From contig VWZX01007397.1 in assembly GCA_013399015.1 (NCBI GenBank), positions 372,001 to 436,000 of the forward strand: a stretch of DNA of 64,000 nucleotides. The letters are read 5' to 3'. Shown here piece after piece: positions 59,144-64,000 of the stretch; positions within the stretch are counted from its first letter, which is position 1, and the number at the start of each line of letters is the position of its first letter. This DNA comes from Galbula dea (taxonomy: Eukaryota > Chordata > Aves > Piciformes > Galbulidae). The position numbers were made by a program, and so were the translations under genes. The notes beneath the pieces are model-generated. The model did not search any database. It was not told the DNA's origin and saw nothing but the letters and a program-made list of their open reading frames with translations.

Positions 59144-61574
59144 TTGCCACACTAGAAGGCATGTCAGAGGTTCAAGACTCTTTCCTGGGATTTCAATTGA
59201 ATTTAGTTTCTTAATGCTTATAAGGAGGTTGTTATGGTTTTAAATGAGATCTGTTGCTAATGGTAACTGTTTGAGTAATTGTAAAATCCATACAATAGAC
59301 AGGGCTATTTAAGCTACTTAAAAATTTATAACTTATTAGATTTAAGTAATACATTCAAATATGAGAAGGCACTGATGATTTTGAAATCTGAATCAATATT
59401 TTTGTATATGTATATGTTTTGTATTAAAAATAATAGATGCAGTTCTCTCAACAATATTAGAGCAGTCAGTGTGTCTCAAATGATACAGTGACTTCACTCC
59501 TGCATTTCTTGACCTCTGTATGCCAAAACTGAGCTCTGGATTAGGTGGGAAGGAATTACTGGGGGAGATTCAGCAGAGCTCTTTGCTGGCATGTGAAAAT
59601 AAAGATTTATCAGCAGGGTTGTGATTGTAAAGCCACTGCAAGTGTTTATAGTGCATTCAGATCCAGGTGCAATTATCATATCTAACCTCATGCATTAATT
59701 GGGTTTATTATAAGCTACCTTTTCACTCCTAATAAATAAAATCACAGTTGTTATATCTCTTTCAGCATAATTATGTTTTTAAAGTGTTACAATAGAGCAC
59801 TAGAGTACTCTATACACTATCTAAAGTGATATTTTCAAAGCTCTGAGATCACCAGGTGGATGGAGCTTACTAAGTACAAGATTATTATTATTATTATACA
59901 GAAAGTGCAGGCCAGACAGCAAATGCAGTATGTAAATGTATATATGTCTATACATTTGTACTGGTGGTGTCTGAAGTACTCATAATTACATTTGATTACT
60001 TCATTCTACTATAAAGACAAGCAGAATACTATTCTTTTCCTAAACCACATTTCACTTGAAAGCTTCCTTTACTATAGAAAAAAGAGCTTATCTTCAAAAG
60101 CTTAAGTTTGTTCTAGCAGAAGGCAGCATGGAAATAAAACTGGAGTGTGCACTTGGGAAAAGATTTGCAGGAAAATTCTGTAGGGTTTCCCTTGTTAGTA
60201 TTTCTCCCAAACCTCCAGTGCTGAGGAAAGGATGAGAGGTATTTTTCTGACTCAACAGTGGTAGTCATCCATTTCAGACTGGAAGATCTCTGGAGGTTGG
60301 TGTCGTCTTCACCTAAGCCTATCTCCAAGTGCACTAGGGACCAAAAGGGCAGTCTGTGTTTCAATCACTTCCTCTGCTGTGATTCCAGGTTAATCAGAGA
60401 ACTCCTGCCCTAAGATGCTCTCTGAACTCCTAAAGAGAGAAATTTCTTTCATCAGCATAGAAATTACTGCTCTTGCATCTCTCAGGCTCTGGGATGAACT
60501 TAAGATACATGAAGACCTGCAAATCCATGGGAGTGTGGCAGGCTGCATCTCAGCATTCCTGCAATGACTGCAGTTGGTAGAGGACCAGCTTTAAACTGGG
60601 CATTTCTAGACATGTAGGATGCTACAACACATGGCTCAGCAACTGACCAAATCCAGGAAGATTTTAGAGTGTACACTGAGTGCCTCTATCAAAACTGCAC
60701 TGCTGCAAGTAGCTGTGCTCACACTAAGGAGAGAGCATGTTGAACAGAAGCAGCAGGATCACCATGTGCAATCACAAAGTGAGGACTCGGATTGATCTGA
60801 TCCAGTTGTAGATGCATGAGTTAAATATACACCTCTAAGCTAATTACTGTCCTCAATGGAGAAAAGCAGACTCATGGAGAGATTAATGAATTTGACTGAA
60901 TTGCTGACTAAAAGACAGTGGCTATAAGGGATGGGAGCCTACATTAAACTGAAGACATTTAACTTCTGGTGCTTCATTAGAGCAGACAAATCCCATTCAT
61001 GATGCCTAATGGATAAGAAAAGGATGAAGTACATTCCACTTAAGATTTCACAGCAAATGCAAAGATAAAAGAGCTAGAATGCCAGATATTCCTGAAAAAA
61101 TAATAAAATGTCTGAAATGAAGCCTATTGCAGGAAACACTGAGATAGAATCAGTAATGCAGCTTTGTACCTAAGAAATTTCATTCAATGGGAGAAATACC
61201 TGACTGGAAAGGGTCTACACAATCTCCATAGAAATCTCTAAGCACAGGAATACCAACATGCTATTTGTCTTTGCAGCCTCCAGGTCACTGAGAGGGAATT
61301 GAGTGTTCAGCTAGGAGGGAGATCTAAGGAATGAACTGAATTTAACAGAAGAGCAATAGGTGACTGTGGCTGTCTGCATAGATGCTTGTGGAGTGAAAGG
61401 AAGGAAACACTCAGTGTTTCAGGTATTTCCATCAGGAGAGTAGTCTATATCATGTAGCAGAAGGTGAGGGTTTCAGATTCTGGTTAAAAGCCTACTTCAA
61501 GAGTACCTGTAACTGGCAGGCCACATGATGCAGCATCAGCTCTCTACAAGTCTGTCCATAAATCTGATCTGCAG
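59144..61574. other. Unannotated DNA
   Basis: About 2.4 kb with no gene recognised. It is AT-rich at 59220-59460 and has an (ATT)n run at 59883-59897. Frames are 83 codons or fewer. Confidence 0.45.
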
Positions 61575-61640
61575 TGGTGACAGGTTGGCAGTCAAACTTG
61601 ATCATCTCAGAGGTCTTTTCTAACCATAATGATTCTTTGA
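61575..61640 (+). mobile_element. CR1 LINE 3' tail, short
   Basis: Contains AGTGGTGACAGGTTGGCAG, an AACTTGATCATCTCAGAGG motif near 61596, a GTCTTTTCTAACCATAATG motif and a terminal ATTCTTTGATT. The upstream boundary is not clear. Confidence 0.78.
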
Positions 61641-64000
61641 TTTTTAGGTGGTAGTCTTCTGCTCTCCAACTAATTAAAGTACAGGATTAACTTTCTCTGT
61701 TTCTATGGAGTAAGCCTTCCAACTTTAAGGCAGTCCAGTTATGCCATGTACAGAAGGCCACCTCCTCCTTGATGGAAAGACAGAGAAGAGTTCAGATGGC
61801 AGAATGACAGTTCTCATTCCCTCCCACCAAGATTAAATGTGACAGTATGTTAACCTTTCACTTAGTGAATGGTAAATTAACAAATAGTTGAATTGCTTTA
61901 ATTATTTAGTGATTGAAAGAGGACTCTCAACAAGCATGGCATGTTCCAAAGCTCCAGGGGGACATAGAATACATGTGGCTGAACATGTCTCCAGAAGTGA
62001 CAGGCAGCACTCTGTACAGCCAGAAGACAAAACTGCCTGCCCAAGTGATGGAATTCAATGTATTGAAAATGGAGTTTCTAGTAGAGTACAATTACTAGTT
62101 CTCATTAATCAACACTGACCTTCTGAATTGACTTTCCTGGGTGTATGGTCTGAATGTCTACAGCCTGTTGGTCTGCCTGTGTGGTTCCACAGTAACTCTT
62201 ATGGAGGTTTTGGGCAACTTCAACAGCTTTGCCATAGAGGTAAATGTTTCAAACATAAATAATGTCTTAGGAAAACAGATGATGAAGCAGAAGAGAGAAA
62301 TCTGAAGAGAGTCTCTGGGGGAAAAATATTCTTAAAAATCAAGAAAGCATAAAGTTTAGCCTAGGTAGAAAGTTATTCAAGGATCAGAGATTTGGGGCTA
62401 TTGAATATTCCCTCTGAGTTTGAATGCCTCTTTAAGGACTTTTGTCTTCCCAAAAATCTGTGAGGCTTGCAGAGACTCAAGAGCACAAACCTTTTGGGGA
62501 TTATTGTTGTCTTAAATCAGTGCTGGTGTAGTCAAATAGCAATACCATCTATGAAAGGAAACATAGCTAAACAATTCATTCTTATTAGCTAGATGTTGTG
62601 GGCTTATGGCCAATAATTGTCTGTTAATTAATAATGAGTGCCTTCTGGAGTACCTTTATGGCAAGGTAACCCCGATTGCCCTGACAGAAAGCATGTAGGC
62701 TGCACACTCTGCAGTAATCCTCTGCCTTTGCCTACTTTGTTCTGTTAAATTGCTCCAAAATGTTTTCACAGCACCAGTAGTTGGTAGAGTTCCATCAGCA
62801 CTTCACTGTGAAGTTCAGAGCACCTTCAGAGAACTGCCTTTCCACCCATATCACACCATGCACTGACAACATCTTGGAATCGTTTGTCCCCTAAGTCCTG
62901 CCAACACCTCTCCCAAAGCCTTCCCAGTACTACTGAGAGCTCAGTCCTTCACCCAGTCTCTCACCATCTACACTCTTTCAACCCTGCACTTCCACTGTAT
63001 TCACGTGTAGAAACAGTCCAGCTCTTGAAATTAGGTCACTGCAACCTCTAAAAAAATAAAGTACTAAAAAGAAATCCCAACCAGAAAATAGCACCATCAC
63101 AACAACAAATGACTTCAGCCTTTCCAGACCTACCAAAGGTTGGAGGTAAGGATGTTACAGTGCAAACCAAACGGTGTGGCAGAAGCAGAGGTTTTACCAA
63201 GCACCTGAGAAGAACTGATGAGGGGGAATGCATGTTTCTCTCTGGAAGCTACACTCACAGTGAAGGGCTTGTGTTTGTCAGTTGAGTCTAATAAGTACCT
63301 CCAGTTTTGAGTAATTGTCTGTTGAAGACCCTGTCACTATAAGACGGGGTGAGATCCATGCTGGAGTGTACTGCTGGGGTTGTGGTTACATTTCCCAGCA
63401 TCTTTCCTTCCCATGCACTGTACCCATTGCTTCAATTTAAAAAGATCTCCAAATTACATGCACTACACCTCATAATCCCTCTCAGCCCTTTGTTCTTGTT
63501 GGTCTTCACCAGGCACAGGCTCTAATGGAAACAGGGAAAAATGTTTCTATGCCACCTCATCTGGATCCTAGAAACAAATGGGCTTGATGGAGCAACTTTA
63601 AGCTGTACTTGGCTCACTGATTGCACCCTAAGTACCAAATCACTAAAACATTCCACAGCTGAGGGTTTGGTGTTTTCTTTCCTTACTCTGAAGCAGCCAG
63701 CGTTTTCCCCTGCCAGAGGTCTGATATTGGATTGAGCAGACCAGGGAATTGCCTCGGGTTGTTGCTTCTTCTGTCAGAACAAGTAAGTGCCAAGCTGCCC
63801 CTAGAAATTGCATTAATCATCCTTCTGGTTCTCTTTAGGCAGAAAAGGTTTCAATAGAAGTATGTTAATTGACTGAGCAAAAGGGAAAAAGTTTACCATT
63901 TTCTAGTATCTTAGCCCTGAGACTCTTTCACATCATCCTTTTCCTGTCCTCTGTGAAAGTGAGAGAAGTTCTTATTTCAAATCTGATTCTCATTACTGAC
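61641..64000. other. Unannotated DNA to the window end
   Basis: About 2.4 kb with no gene or repeat recognised. Frames are 76 codons or fewer. Confidence 0.45.

Noticed and set aside
1..64000. CRISPR arrays, bacterial operons, rRNA or tRNA genes
   Set aside because: No evenly spaced direct repeats, no prokaryotic gene organisation, and no rRNA or tRNA sequence was recognised; the content is that of a bird nuclear genome.

Overview
The window looks like gene-poor nuclear DNA (intergenic or deep intronic) from a bird. The main evidence is its repeat content: about twenty-two 5'-truncated CR1 LINE fragments of several ages, and seven fragments of at least three avian-type endogenous-retrovirus LTR families. 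Many of the CR1 copies end in the diagnostic short tail of repeated ATTCTATG/ATTCTGTG-like units. Base composition is moderately AT-rich with few CpGs. The repeat families were recognised from memory of avian consensus sequences, not by a database search, so subfamily and species are not assigned. A neoavian bird is most likely.

No protein-coding exon, rRNA, tRNA, CRISPR array or bacterial-type operon could be supported. The open frames are short (longest 178 codons) and unrelated to each other. They are either random or lie inside CR1 (pieces of the reverse transcriptase ORF2) or inside low-complexity DNA.

Layout. 1-8.9 kb: mostly unique sequence with one LTR fragment (1917-2080) and two CR1 fragments. 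8.9-16.7 kb: CR1-rich, including two internally deleted elements (10100-10855 and 16200-16711) and a G/T-rich tract near 15.0 kb. 16.7-23 kb: unique DNA containing a 162-nt purine-free tract (21445-21606). 23-32.4 kb: old, L3-like CR1 relics (23040-23535, 24925-25400) beside younger CR1 copies and an LTR remnant. 32.4-44.6 kb: a degraded LTR (34558-34983), a CR1 (39885-40346), a nearly G-free A/C-rich block (40441-40630) and a 644-bp solo LTR (43047-43690). 44.6-49.3 kb: CR1, a long-LTR fragment (46011-46643), a second and inverted copy of the 43-kb LTR with its middle deleted (47706-48069), and the longest CR1 (48295-49262). 49.3-64 kb: an old CR1 relic, five younger CR1 fragments, and a ~0.6-kb LTR (58544-59143) that keeps a poly(A) signal and a decayed TATA box.

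There is no cooperating gene system here. The window is a layered record of retroelement insertion and decay. The items most worth a second look are the structure-prone low-complexity tracts, the internally deleted CR1 elements, the inverted LTR pair and the ancient CR1 relics, which could have been co-opted. I found no convincing sign of a new biological system.
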